This document shows positions 45,009 through 54,900 of a stretch of DNA of 64,000 bases, piece after piece. The translations under genes and the position numbers were made by a program. The stretch is from Bacteroidota bacterium (GTDB lineage Bacteria; Bacteroidota; Bacteroidia; Chitinophagales; LD1): positions 34,222 to 98,221 of the forward strand of contig CANJZE010000002.1 in assembly GCA_947479455.1 (NCBI GenBank), in the 5' to 3' direction. Every line of letters begins with the position of its first letter. Positions within the stretch are counted from its first letter, which is position 1. The notes under the pieces were generated by a model, which was given only the letters and a program-made list of their open reading frames with translations, did no database searches and was not told the origin of the DNA.

Positions 45009-46192
45009 GCAAAATTGTAGTTACCGGCATTGGCATCATCAGCCCAATCGGAAACTCTGTAGCCGAAAATTGTGCGGCATTGCAAGCAAGTAAGTGTGGT
45101 CTTTCATCGCTCGAATTATTTGCTACCCGCTATGCCACGCTGCTCAAGTTTGGCGAAATAAAAATTACCAACGAAGATTTGAAACAGCAACTGGGTGTAA
45201 CCACGAAAGGGGTTACGCGCACTACGCTGCTTGCGCTTCATGCATTTGTGCAGGCGATTGAAGACAGAGGATTGAGCGCAGAAGAATTGCAAAGCAGCGA
45301 TACCGCTTTGATTAACGGCAACACGATTGGCGGCATGAGCGAAAGCGAAAACCTTTACCTCGATGCCAACAAAAATGAGGTGGGCTCGGAATATATTTCG
45401 AGTTATAACCTGGGCACGGTGAACATGTATATTCAGCAGCGTTACAAAATTGGCGGTGTGGTGAACACGTTCAACACCGCCTGTTCTTCGAGCGCGAATG
45501 CGATTGCTTATGGTGCGCGGCTGATTAAAAACGGTTTTGCGAAACGCGCTATTGTTGGCGGAACCGATTCGCTGGCGAAGTTTACCATCAACGGTTTTAA
45601 TTCATTGGGCATTCTTTCTTCTACGCTCTGCAAACCTTTTGATGCCGAGCGCTCGGGTTTGAACTTAGGTGAAGGTGCTGCGTTTTTGGTTTTGGAAAAA
45701 GAAGAAGATGCTAAAGGAAAAAAGATTTATGCCGAAGTAAGTGGCTGGGGAAATACGAATGATGCGTTTCACCCATCCTCGTTGTCGGATAATGGTGATG
45801 GTCCGTATTTAGCTATGAAGGAAGCGTTGGAAGTGGCGAAACTGAAACCTGAACAAATTGGTTTTGTAAACGCACACGGTACCGCCACCGAGAACAACGA
45901 TGAGAAAGAAAGTGTTGCCATGAAACGTTTGTTTGAAAAGGTTCCTGCGTTTGCGAGTACGAAATCAAACACAGGTCACACGCTTGGAGCAGCAGGAGCA
46001 ATTGAAGCGGTGTATTGCATTTTGAATTTAATGCATCAGGAAGTTTATGCGAATCTGCGTTTTGAAAAAACGATTGAAACAACGGGCTTAACTCCTGTTA
46101 CGGAATACACGAAAATGAATCTGGAACATGTGATGAGTAATTCGTTTGGCTTTGGAGGAAATTGTTCATCACTAATTTTCTCAAAAACATAA
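45005..46192 (+). CDS. Beta-ketoacyl-ACP synthase (FabF-like, type II)
   Basis: A 395-residue ketosynthase with all catalytic residues: the nucleophile in NTACSSSANAIAYGA (about residue 157), the first His in NAHGTATENNDEKE (about 293) and the second His in SNTGHTLGAAGAIEAV (about 328). It condenses malonyl-ACP with an acyl-ACP. Its gene overlaps the ACP gene by 4 nt and is followed by a ketosynthase-like gene lacking the Cys. This pairing of KS with chain-length factor is typical of aryl-polyene or polyunsaturated lipid synthesis rather than housekeeping fatty acid synthesis. The final product cannot be told. Confidence 0.87.
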   Translation: MSKIVVTGIGIISPIGNSVAENCAALQASKCGLSSLELFATRYATLLKFGEIKITNEDLKQQLGVTTKGVTRTTLLALHAFVQAIEDRGLSAEELQSSDTALINGNTIGGMSESENLYLDANKNEVGSEYISSYNLGTVNMYIQQRYKIGGVVNTFNTACSSSANAIAYGARLIKNGFAKRAIVGGTDSLAKFTINGFNSLGILSSTLCKPFDAERSGLNLGEGAAFLVLEKEEDAKGKKIYAEVSGWGNTNDAFHPSSLSDNGDGPYLAMKEALEVAKLKPEQIGFVNAHGTATENNDEKESVAMKRLFEKVPAFASTKSNTGHTLGAAGAIEAVYCILNLMHQEVYANLRFEKTIETTGLTPVTEYTKMNLEHVMSNSFGFGGNCSSLIFSKT

Positions 46193-46275
46193 TGGAAAAT
46201 GGAATGATGGAATGGTGGAATAGTGGATGTGAAATGCAGTTTTGTATTCCAATCATCCATCATTCCATTTATCCA
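46192..46275. repeat. Stutter inverted repeat (TGGAATGA units)
   Basis: 8-nt units (TGGAATGA, TGGAATGG, TGGAATAG, TGGATG) form the left arm. AATGGAATGATGG (46198-46210) pairs perfectly with CCATCATTCCATT (46257-46269). It sits just past the ketosynthase stop. A GGAATGGTGGAA variant recurs at 62236-62282. Confidence 0.6.
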
Positions 46276-46339
46276 ATTCGCTACTCAAAATTAATTTGCG
46301 GTACTAATCACTTATAACTAAACATTACTCAGAAAGCCT

Positions 46340-47368
46340 GTGTTTTACATCCATCAATCTTCCTGCATCAGCCATCAGCCAACATTCAACGATGTTGACC
46401 TCGAAGATTTAAAGCCGATAGAAAACAATCTGGTGCCTGCCATTGAGCCGAAGTATGAGAATGTTCCGTTGGGGCAATTGAGAAGAATGGGTCGTGCGTT
46501 GCGCATGGGTGTAGGTACCTGCATGAAATTGCTTGCTACAAATAAGGTGAACGGATTACTGATTGGAACAGCTAACGGAGGAATAGAAGACAGTATTATG
46601 TTCCTTAATCAGATTCATGATTATGAAGAAGGAAGATTAACGCCTACTGCTTTTGTGCAAAGCACTTACAATGCCATTGCAGGAATGGTGGGAATGATTA
46701 CGGTGAATCACGGTTACAATGCCACGCACGTTCACCGCGGACATGCATTTGAAAATGTAGTACTGGATGCTGCGATGTTGCTGAAAGAAAATCCGGACCA
46801 CAGTTATTTGATTGGCGGAGTGGATGAAATATCGGTGAAGAACCACCGCTTGGTTTCACTCGCGGGTTGGTATCGTCATGATGTTGTTTCAAATGCTGAT
46901 TTATACACAGGCAATGCAACAGGAACACTACCGGGTGAAGGCGCGGCAATGTTTATCGTGAGTAACAAAAGCGAAGGCGCCAAAGCAAAACTTACAGGTT
47001 TGAAAATGCTCAACAGCTTAGATGAAAACTTTGTGAAAGAGCAGTTGAATTTATTTCTGAAAGAAAATCCGGGAGAAGTTGATTTGTTCCTGCAAGGCGA
47101 AAACGGAGATAATCGTTTGTTGAAATATTACACCGCTGCTGAAAGTTTAATGGGAGAAGAAACAACGGTGGCAAGATTCAAACACGCGTTTGGTGAGTTT
47201 CAAACTGTGTCAGCACTTGCAGTATGGCTTTCGACTTATGTTTTGCAAAACCAAAAATTGCCGCAGCACTTTATCAAGAAAAACTCAGCCACAGCGTTTA
47301 ACCGCATTTTGATTTACAATAATTATCAGGGTTTGCAGCATAGTTTTATGTTGGTGGAGAGGGTATGA
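46340..47368 (+). CDS. Ketosynthase-like chain-length factor (no active-site Cys)
   Basis: A 342-residue thiolase-fold protein beginning at a GTG (VFYIHQSSCISHQPTF). It follows the beta-ketoacyl synthase fold (LLIGTANGGIEDS, then GGVDEISVKNHRLV, then GTLPGEGAAMFIV), but the nucleophile motif is replaced by YNATHVHRGHAFEN, with no Cys. It is shorter than true synthases. This is the pattern of chain-length-factor partners in aryl-polyene and type II polyketide systems, which form heterodimers with an active ketosynthase. The active partner is the gene upstream (45005). It is convergent with the dehydratase gene, with a long hairpin between them. Confidence 0.75.
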   Translation: MFYIHQSSCISHQPTFNDVDLEDLKPIENNLVPAIEPKYENVPLGQLRRMGRALRMGVGTCMKLLATNKVNGLLIGTANGGIEDSIMFLNQIHDYEEGRLTPTAFVQSTYNAIAGMVGMITVNHGYNATHVHRGHAFENVVLDAAMLLKENPDHSYLIGGVDEISVKNHRLVSLAGWYRHDVVSNADLYTGNATGTLPGEGAAMFIVSNKSEGAKAKLTGLKMLNSLDENFVKEQLNLFLKENPGEVDLFLQGENGDNRLLKYYTAAESLMGEETTVARFKHAFGEFQTVSALAVWLSTYVLQNQKLPQHFIKKNSATAFNRILIYNNYQGLQHSFMLVERV

Positions 47369-47375
47369 TTTTTAC

Positions 47376-47445
47376 CATTAAGGACATTAAGGGCATTGAG
47401 AATACAAATGCAAAAATTTTCTTAGTGTTCTTAATGTCCTTAATG
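47376..47445. terminator. Bidirectional terminator / long inverted stutter repeat
   Basis: Left arm 47376-47402 and right arm 47419-47445 pair over 27 bp. The outer 16 bp are perfect (CATTAAGGACATTAAG with its complement) and the rest contain only G-T wobbles. Each arm is three 9-nt near-repeats. It lies between convergent genes and overlaps the dehydratase stop codon. Confidence 0.7.
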
Positions 47446-47883
47446 TTTAATTTCTTCTTCGGGCTCAAAGAACACTTTCATATTACACGAAGAAATTTTT
47501 TCGCTGCCTACAAACACTTTTCCGGCAATAAGTGTAACCGAACCAAAAACTTTTCCTTCAATCGTTATTTCGGTAGTCAATTGCTCACCAACATTCGGTA
47601 ACCGCGAAACCGAAAAGTTTTTTACCTCGCCAATAAAACCGCGTCTGCTCTTTTTGTTTTCGGTAAAGTCTTCATAACCCATTTTGCAGCCCGCACTTTG
47701 CGCCATGTTCTCTAACAGTCCCGCTAACATTAGCTTACCGTTTTCGCATAAAACATTATCGGCTTTAAACGTGAACGTGGTGATGCATTTATTCTTCGTC
47801 ACTTCGTTCAACGAATCAATAAAAACAAAAGGCGGCTTTTGGGGAATGAGTTGTGTGAGTTGATTTCCGCTGATGGGGAACAT
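47440..47883 (-). CDS. 3-hydroxyacyl-ACP dehydratase (hotdog fold, FabZ-like)
   Basis: A 147-residue hotdog-fold protein. It opens with LTQLIPQKPPFVFIDSLNEV, where FabZ has a catalytic His in the H-x3-PF-x-x-D pattern; here the His position is Gln. The acidic catalytic helix is present (LMLAGLLENMAQSAGCKMG, Glu about residue 62), followed by FIGEVKNFSVSR. The Gln variant is what I recall from Bacteroidota relatives, so it may be a family feature rather than a lesion. It lies convergent to the ketosynthase/chain-length-factor genes and probably completes the ACP-dependent set. Whether it dehydrates or only binds is open. Confidence 0.75.
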   Translation of the reverse strand: MFPISGNQLTQLIPQKPPFVFIDSLNEVTKNKCITTFTFKADNVLCENGKLMLAGLLENMAQSAGCKMGYEDFTENKKSRRGFIGEVKNFSVSRLPNVGEQLTTEITIEGKVFGSVTLIAGKVFVGSEKISSCNMKVFFEPEEEIKH

Positions 47884-47906
47884 GAAATGAAATTTCGGCT
47901 AAAATA

Positions 47907-47934
47907 AAAAAAGCCTCCCTGAGGAGGCTTTTTT
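47907..47934 (-). terminator. Intrinsic terminator after the tRNA cluster
   Basis: AAGCCTCC-CTGA-GGAGGCTT with flanking A and T runs is a strong symmetrical hairpin. It stops minus-strand transcripts leaving the tRNA region just before the dehydratase gene. The mirrored A/T tracts could make it work in both directions. Confidence 0.85.
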
Positions 47935-47935
47935 G

Positions 47936-48009
47936 TGACCCCGGTGGGGATCGAACCCACGACCCTCCCGATAAAAAATCGGGATGCTCTACACCTGAGT
48001 TACGAAATC
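47936..48009 (-). tRNA. tRNA-Lys(UUU)-like, probably degenerate
   Basis: The minus strand folds as a cloverleaf of 74 nt. The T arm is intact (GTGGG-TTCGATC-CCCAC) and the anticodon stem is CCCGA/TCGGG. The loop TTTTTTA gives anticodon UUU, but with U instead of the usual A at position 37. The acceptor stem has three consecutive G-U pairs, the D stem starts with an A-C mismatch and the D loop is one base short. The 3' CCA is not encoded. Either a weak functional tRNA or a decayed copy; the changes are mostly C-to-T and G-to-A relative to a good tRNA. Confidence 0.45.
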
Positions 48010-48026
48010 ACTTTTGGGCAAAAAAT

Positions 48027-48053
48027 AAGGGCTTCGCGTATGCGAAACCCTTT
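48027..48053 (-). terminator. Hairpin after tRNA-Lys(CUU)
   Basis: AAGGGCTTCGC, GTAT loop, GCGAAACCCTT: an 11-bp stem with one mismatch, lying between the intact tRNA and the degenerate one. Only a short A/T stretch follows on the minus strand, so it may be a weak terminator or a processing signal. Confidence 0.55.
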
Positions 48054-48062
48054 GTCATTTTG

Positions 48063-48135
48063 TGACCCGGGAGAGGATCGAACTCTCGACCCAATGATTA
48101 AGAGTCATTTGCTCTACCAGCTGAGCTACCGAGTC
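48063..48135 (-). tRNA. tRNA-Lys (CUU)
   Basis: A clean 73-nt cloverleaf on the minus strand. Acceptor GACTCGG pairs with CCGGGTC (one G-U), the D arm is GCTC...GAGC, the anticodon stem is AATGA/TCATT with loop CTCTTAA giving CUU, and the T arm is GAGAG-TTCGATC-CTCTC with one base of slack. Discriminator base A; CCA is not encoded. Reads AAG codons. Confidence 0.9.
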
Positions 48136-48156
48136 ATTTACTTCTACTTCTTTTTA

Positions 48157-48222
48157 ACTCCTCTCGAACCTTCGACCCTCCCGACAAAAGTCGGGATGCT
48201 CTACCTGCTGAGCTACAGAGTC
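48157..48222 (-). pseudogene. Truncated tRNA-like sequence
   Basis: The minus strand starts like a tRNA (GACTCTG, TA, GCTCAGCAGGTAGAGC). It continues with TCCCGA/TCGGGA around a loop that is one base short (CTTTTG). The T arm breaks off after GAAGGTTCGAGAGG, so there is no 3' acceptor strand. A 5' relic of a tRNA related to the copy at 47936. Confidence 0.6.
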
Positions 48223-48317
48223 GTTTTTAAAAACGAGGCGCAAACATAAAATCTCTTTCCAAAATTTTCAATAATAGCTGCTTCGTTGTTTAAAATTTAT
48301 TTCTTTGAAACCTACTT

Positions 48318-48971
48318 ATGGCTCACGAGCATCATCACGACCACTCTCACTATCACATACACGCTAACGAACGCAGCACCCGTATTGTGGTTATTATATC
48401 ATTCTGCACCATGTTGCTCGAATTGTATTTTGGTTACACCGCCAATTCAAAAACGCTGATGATGGATGGCTGGCACATGTTGAGTCATGTGCTCGTGTTA
48501 TTGCTGGCGTGGAGCGCTTACTTCTATATTCTACGCCACAAAAATGAAATTACTCACGCTCAACAGCACAAGGTTATTTCGCTCAGCGGTTTTGCCAGTG
48601 CGGTAATCATGTTACTTATAACCTTGGGCATGATTTACGAATCGGTGAAAGGTTTTTTTGATGTAAAGACCGATGTAACTTTTGAAACTTTATTGGTGGC
48701 TGTTATTGCAGTAGTGGTGAATGGCGCAAGTGCTTTTTTTCTTCATCGCGAAGAAGAAAAAACCGATGTGAATTTACAGGCAGCGTATCTGCATGTGTTG
48801 AGTGATGTGGTGTTAAGTGTGTTTGCGATTATCTCTTTACTCGCTATAAAATATTTCGATTTAAAAATTCTCGATTCAATTCTAGCGCTGTTTGGCGCGC
48901 TCGTTATTTTGAAATGGAGCGTAGAGTTGATTCGCAAAAGCTGGAAAGAAGTACTTGAACTTCGGAATTGA
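48318..48971 (+). CDS. Cation diffusion facilitator (zinc exporter), short form
   Basis: A 217-residue membrane protein. A His-rich cytoplasmic N-terminus (HEHHHDHSHYHIHAN) precedes about six membrane segments. The CDF zinc site is visible: MMDGWHMLSHV in segment 2 (Asp and His) and YLHVLSDVVL in segment 5 (HxxxD). The usual cytoplasmic C-terminal domain of about 80 residues is missing. The protein ends shortly after segment 6 (LIRKSWKEVLELRN), so it is the short CDF form. By family it exports Zn2+ or a similar divalent metal in exchange for protons. It starts downstream of the tRNA cluster on the other strand. Confidence 0.87.
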   Translation: MAHEHHHDHSHYHIHANERSTRIVVIISFCTMLLELYFGYTANSKTLMMDGWHMLSHVLVLLLAWSAYFYILRHKNEITHAQQHKVISLSGFASAVIMLLITLGMIYESVKGFFDVKTDVTFETLLVAVIAVVVNGASAFFLHREEEKTDVNLQAAYLHVLSDVVLSVFAIISLLAIKYFDLKILDSILALFGALVILKWSVELIRKSWKEVLELRN

Positions 48972-48977
48972 AAACAC

Positions 48978-51900
48978 TTATCTGAGAATCGTCAAACTTC
49001 CTTTATATATTTTTTCGTTGTGACCATCTAAGAAAACTGCTTTCATTACATACACACAAACTGAAGGTTGCAACAATTCTCCTTTGTAAACACCATCCCA
49101 TTTGAAATCAGTTTCTTCCGATTCGAAAACTTTCTCGCCCCAACGGTCAAAAATCATGATGTTGAATTTCTTGATTCCTGCTTTGTTCCCGAACAACTCG
49201 AAGTAATCGTTGTTGCCATCACCATTCGGTGTGAAAGCATTTGGAGTAAAGATGGTGTGATCTTCTATCACATTTACAGTAATAGTATCCTGCGCTTCGC
49301 AGCCATTGATGTCCATTCCTACAACGGTATATAAAGTTGTTTGCCCTGGTTGAACCGTTACATCATTGCAAGTAGTGCAGTTCATTCCGAAAACGGGAGT
49401 CCAAGAATAAGTTGTTTGTGGTGAACCAGTACTTGTTACATGTAGTTCTGAAGTTGCACCAAGTGTAATAGTTCCACCACCGCTTGCATTTACGTTGAAG
49501 GAATTCAAATTGATAATTGTAAACGAAGTATCGAACGGACAACCATTTGCATCTTGAATTGTTACACCGTAAATTCCTGAATGAACATCGCTCAAATCTT
49601 CTGTAGTTTCTCCGTTGCTCCAATGAAAGGTGTAAGGAGCCGAGCCATTGTTCACTGTTACATTGATTCCTCCTGTGGCATTAGTGCAAGGCAATTGGTC
49701 AGCAGTGCCGTTCACACTCAATTGAGGAAGTGTGTTGATGAGCGCGTTAGCAATTTGTGTGCAACCATTCGCATCTGTAATTGTCAAGCGATAAGTTCCT
49801 GCAATTACGTTTGCTAAATCTTCGGTGGTTGCTCCGTTGTTCCAGTGATAGTTGTAAGGAGTAGTTCCACCGTTAATGCTCGCATTCACTGTTCCGTTGT
49901 GAGCACCTAAGCATGCCACATCAGTTGCGGTAACTGCCACACCTAAAAATGCAGGTTGTGAAATTGTAATTGCATTAAGCAAAGCACCGCATCCGTTTGC
50001 ATCGTTCACAGTAACACCATAAGATCCAGCTACAAGATTTGAAATTACAGATGTGCTTGCTGAATTATTCCATTTATAAACGAAAGGAGAAGTTCCGCCT
50101 GCTACTACAACCGAAATAGTTCCGTTAGAGGATGCATTGCAACTTGCATCTGTATGCGTTTCAGATAAAATAAGAGAAGCAGGCATCACTAAATTTTGAG
50201 AACCACTCACCACACAACCGTGACTATCGGTTACACTTACCGTGTAGGTTCCCGCAGGTAATTGATTTGGATCTTCATCATGCGCGCCTGTATTCCATAA
50301 ATAATTCATTGGAGGAACACCACCATTTACTGTTGTGTTTATAGCGCCATTGTTTGCACCATTACAAAGCGGGTCTGTTTTTGCCATAGCTAATTGAAGA
50401 GCAGCTGGCTGAATTAAGATGGCAGAACTTGTTGCCGAACAATTATGTGAATCGTAAACACTAACCGAATAATTTCCTGCAACCACTCCGTTTAAATCTT
50501 CACTTGCTCCTCCTCCATTCCAATGATAATTGTAAGGAGTTGTTCCGCCAGTTGTTGTTACATCTATTGCTCCGTTGCTTCCGCCATTACATAAAACATC
50601 TGTTTTTGAATTGCTGATAACAAGAGCAGTTGGCTGATTGATTATTGCCGAGCGAACTACCGAACAACTGTTTGCATCGGTTAGTGTGAGCGAATAATTT
50701 CCGGCTAAAATATTATTGATACTAACTGTGCTTGCTGAATTGCTCCACTGATAATTGTAGTTTGTAACTCCACCACTTACAACCGATGAAATACTTCCGT
50801 TTGTGTTTCCATTGCAGATAACATCAATTGGCGTAAGCGTTACTGAAATTGCAGTTGGTTCAGTAATAACAATCGGCTGGCTCACCGCGCAACTGTTTTG
50901 GTCGTTAACGGTAATGCTATATGTTCCTGCCGAAAGAGAAGTTCTGTCTTCTGTATTTCCTCCATCGCTCCATTGATAAACAAAAGGGAATGTTCCGCCC
51001 ACAATTGAAATATCAATGCTTCCATTGTTCCCACCGTTACAACTAACATCGGTATGCGTGTTGGTGACTACCACCAGTCCAATTGGCTGAGTAACGTTTA
51101 CGTTTGCATTTGCAACGCAATTGTTCGCATCATGAATAGTTACTGAATAATTTCCTGCAACAATACTTTGAAGATCTTGTGTAGCAGCACCGGTATTCCA
51201 TAGGTAAACATAAGGGGCAACCGCTCCTGATACAGTCAAATCAATATTGCCATTGTTTCCGCCATTGCAACTAACGTTGTTGTAGTTCAAACCAATACTG
51301 ATAGCAGTTGGCTGAGTAACAGCAATTGATTTTACAACAGTACAAGAGTTAGCATCGCTTACTGTCACTGAATAATTTCCGGCAAGAATTGCAGCAAGGT
51401 CTTCGGTGTTGTAACCATTGCTCCAGTTGTAAGAATAATTTCCTGTGCCGCCTGTGGTTGTAATATCTATTGAGCCGGTCATGTTACCGTTGCAAATTGC
51501 ATTCACATGAGTTTCTGCAATTGCAATTGCTGTTGGTTGTGTAATTATTTTTGAGAGCGAAGCAGAACAACTATTTGCATCAGTAATTGTTACTGAATAA
51601 TTTCCAGCTAAAAGATTTGTTCTGTTTTGCGAAATAATTCCTGAACCCCAGTTGTAGCTATAAGGAGAAGTTCCTCCGTTTACAGTAAGATTTATAGCTC
51701 CTGTGTTTCCACCATTGCACAATACATTTGTTGCTGATGCAACCGCTGATAGCGCAAGACTCGGCTGCGTAATAGTTGCTGATGTTGCTACTGTGCACAA
51801 ATTATTATCGGTAATCGTCACCGGATAATTTCCTGCTATAAGATTCGTTCTGTTTGCCGAAATAATTCCACCGCCCCAATTGTAAGTATAACCGGGTGTT

Positions 51901-54900
51901 CCTCCATTCACGCTCAAGCTAATAGCACCGTTGTTTCCACCATTACACGGCACATTTGTAACTGAAGTTGTTGTCACAATTTGTGTTGGCTGCGTAATAT
52001 TTACGTTCACCGCTGTGGTGCAATTATTATAATCAACTACCGTAACCGAATAATTTCCTGCCGGAATATTGCTGATGCTTTGCTGACCCGGGCTTCCATT
52101 CCATAAAAAAGTATACGGAACCATTCCACCATTTACTGTCACTGTGACTGTTCCATTACTTCCACCATAGCACGAAACCTGGCCTGTAACAGTTGTTGCA
52201 CTTAGTGCAGTTGGCTGACTAATGTTTGCAGATGTTGCAGCAGCGCAACCGTTTGCATCGGTAACAGTAACTGCATAAGCAGCAGCAACCAGATTCGTTC
52301 TGTTTTGCGAAGTAATTCCACCTCCCCAGTTGTATGTGTATCCAGAAGTTCCACCAATTACATTTAAGTTGATGGCTCCGTTGTTTCCACCGTTGCACGA
52401 AACATTTGTTACACCGGTAGAAAGCGAAACTGCATTGGGTTGTGTTACCGTTGCAGAAGCTGAAGCCGTGCAATTATTTGAATCAGTTGCTACCACGTTA
52501 TAAATTCCTGCTATGAGATTCGTTCTGTTTTGTGAAGTAATTCCTCCGCCCCAGTTAAATGCATAAGGAGAAATTCCTCCGCTGATACTTGTTGCAATTG
52601 CACCGTTACTTCCACCATTACACGTTGTGGAAGTTACAACTGTTGAAACGGAAACCGCAGAAGCAGGTTGAGTAATAGTAGCTGAAGAAGATGCACTGCA
52701 TCCATTATTATCAGTAACACTTACAATGTAAGTTCCAGCTGCAATGTTTGTTCTGTTCGGTGTTGTAATTCCTGCGCCCCAATTGTAAGTATAAGGAGAG
52801 GTTCCTCCGCTTACAGTTGTTGTAATTGCTCCTGTTGCTGCTCCGTAGCAAAGAACATTTGTTGCAATCATGGCATCAATACTTAGCGGAGCAGAAGGTT
52901 GTGTGATGCTTGCACTTGTTGCAGCAGAACAACCGTTTTGGTCAGTGGCAGTTACGAAGTAAGAACCACCAAGCATGTTCGTTCTGTTTTGCAAACTGCT
53001 TCCATCGCCCCACAGATAAGTGTAAGCAGGTACTCCACCACCGGCAGAAATATTTATGGTGCCGTTGTTATTTCCGTAGCAATTCAATGTGCTTGCGCTT
53101 ACCACATTTACACTAACGGCAGTAGCAGGTTGTGCAACAATTGTGGTTTCAGAAACTGAACAAGCATTCGCATCGCTCACCGTCACCGAATAAGTTCCTG
53201 CGTTTAACGATGAACGATTGGCGTTCACGTTTCCATCGTTCCACAAATAATTGTAAGGAGAATTTCCACCTGTAGTTGATGAAGTAATGCTTCCGTTATT
53301 TCCACTAAAACAAGAAATATTTGAAGTCGAAAGTGTTGTTGAAAGAGTTGAAGGTTGTGTAACGGTGGCTGCAATTGTTGCCGTGCAATTGTTTGCATCG
53401 TTTACTGTTACACTGTAATTTCCTGCTGTAAGATTTGTTCTATTTTGAGAAATAATTCCACCGCCCCAGTTGTACGCATAAGCACCAGTTCCGCCTATTG
53501 CGGTTAAATCAATTGCTCCGTTATTTTGTGCATTGCACAAAATATTGGTAACCGATGTAACTAAACTGATAGCATTCGGCTGATAAAGTAAAATGCTATT
53601 GACACTGCTACAAGCATTTGCATCACTTACCGTTACTGTGTAAGTTCCTCCTATTAATCCAGTTCTGTTTTGTGTTGCAATTCCACCGCCCCAATTGTAA
53701 GTGTAAGCACCTGTTCCACCTGTTACCGTTAAGTTTATTGCTCCGTTGTTTCCACCACTACAAGTAACGTTAGTGTTCGAGTTTGTAACTGTAAGAACTG
53801 TTGGTTCAGTAATGGTAGTAGTAAATGTTGCAGAGCAAGGAGATGCATCCGTAACGGTTACTGAATAATTTCCCGGTGCAAGTGAAGTTCTGTTTTGTGT
53901 AATTATTCCTCCGCCCCAGTTAAAAGCATAAGGAGTTGTTCCGCTTGAAACAGCAAGTGTAATTGAGCCATTGCTTGTTCCGTTGCAAAGAACGTTTGTT
54001 ACTGTTGGTGCAATTACCGGAGAGTTTTTAATCGTAACTACTTTCACTATTGAATCTGCACAGAATCCTCTATACACTACGTGATTTACATTGTAAGTTC
54101 CGGCTGAAGGATAAGTGTAAGAAGCAGTTGGTGTGCTTGCTGTAGCCCCAGCATTTCCAAAATCCCAAAACTGAGAAGTCAATCCATTGCTACCTGTGTG
54201 AGTAAAGTTCACTGTTGCATTTGGTGCGCATAAATTTCCTGTGAATGTAAAGTTGGCGTTGGTGTTATTGCCACTCAATCCAACAAGTACCGAACTACTT
54301 ATGCTGCAACTATTCGCATCAGTAACGGTTACTGAAATATTACCCGGAGCTAAACCATTTTGATTTTGTGAATTCGCTCCTCCATTTGACCAAGCATAAT
54401 TGTAAGGAGCAGTTCCTGAATTGTTCAACACTGCTGTTGCTGTTCCTGTTGCATTTGCACAAACACTCGTTCCTGAATTAAGTGTTAGTGTAAGAGTGCT
54501 TGGTTGAGTAATTATTGAAGATGAAGTTGCTGTGCAAAGATTTGCATCGGTAACTGTTACAGTATATGTTCCTACAGAAAGTGAAGTTCTGTTTTGCGTA
54601 ATTATTCCCCCACCCCAATTGAAACTGTATGCGCCAGTTCCACCTGTAACAGTTAAAGTAATTGCTCCGTTGTTTCCTCCGTTGCAACTAATGTTGTTTA
54701 CTACAGGTGAAATGCTGATAGCAGAGGGTTGAATAATTGTTGCAGTTGAACTTGCCGAACACAATTTGTTATCGGTTACCGTTACGCTGTATGTTCCTGC
54801 TGCAAATGAGGTTCTGTTTTGCGCAGTAATGCCATCGTTCCACACAAATGTGTAAGGCGATGTTCCTCCGCTTACTGCATTATTTATTGCGCCCGTGTTT

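Noticed and set aside
47935..48249. Open frame across the tRNA region that reads like a protein (PVGIEPTTLPI...).
   Set aside because: It is the antisense of the tRNA-Lys and its decayed copies; the protein-like words come from repeated tRNA sequence.
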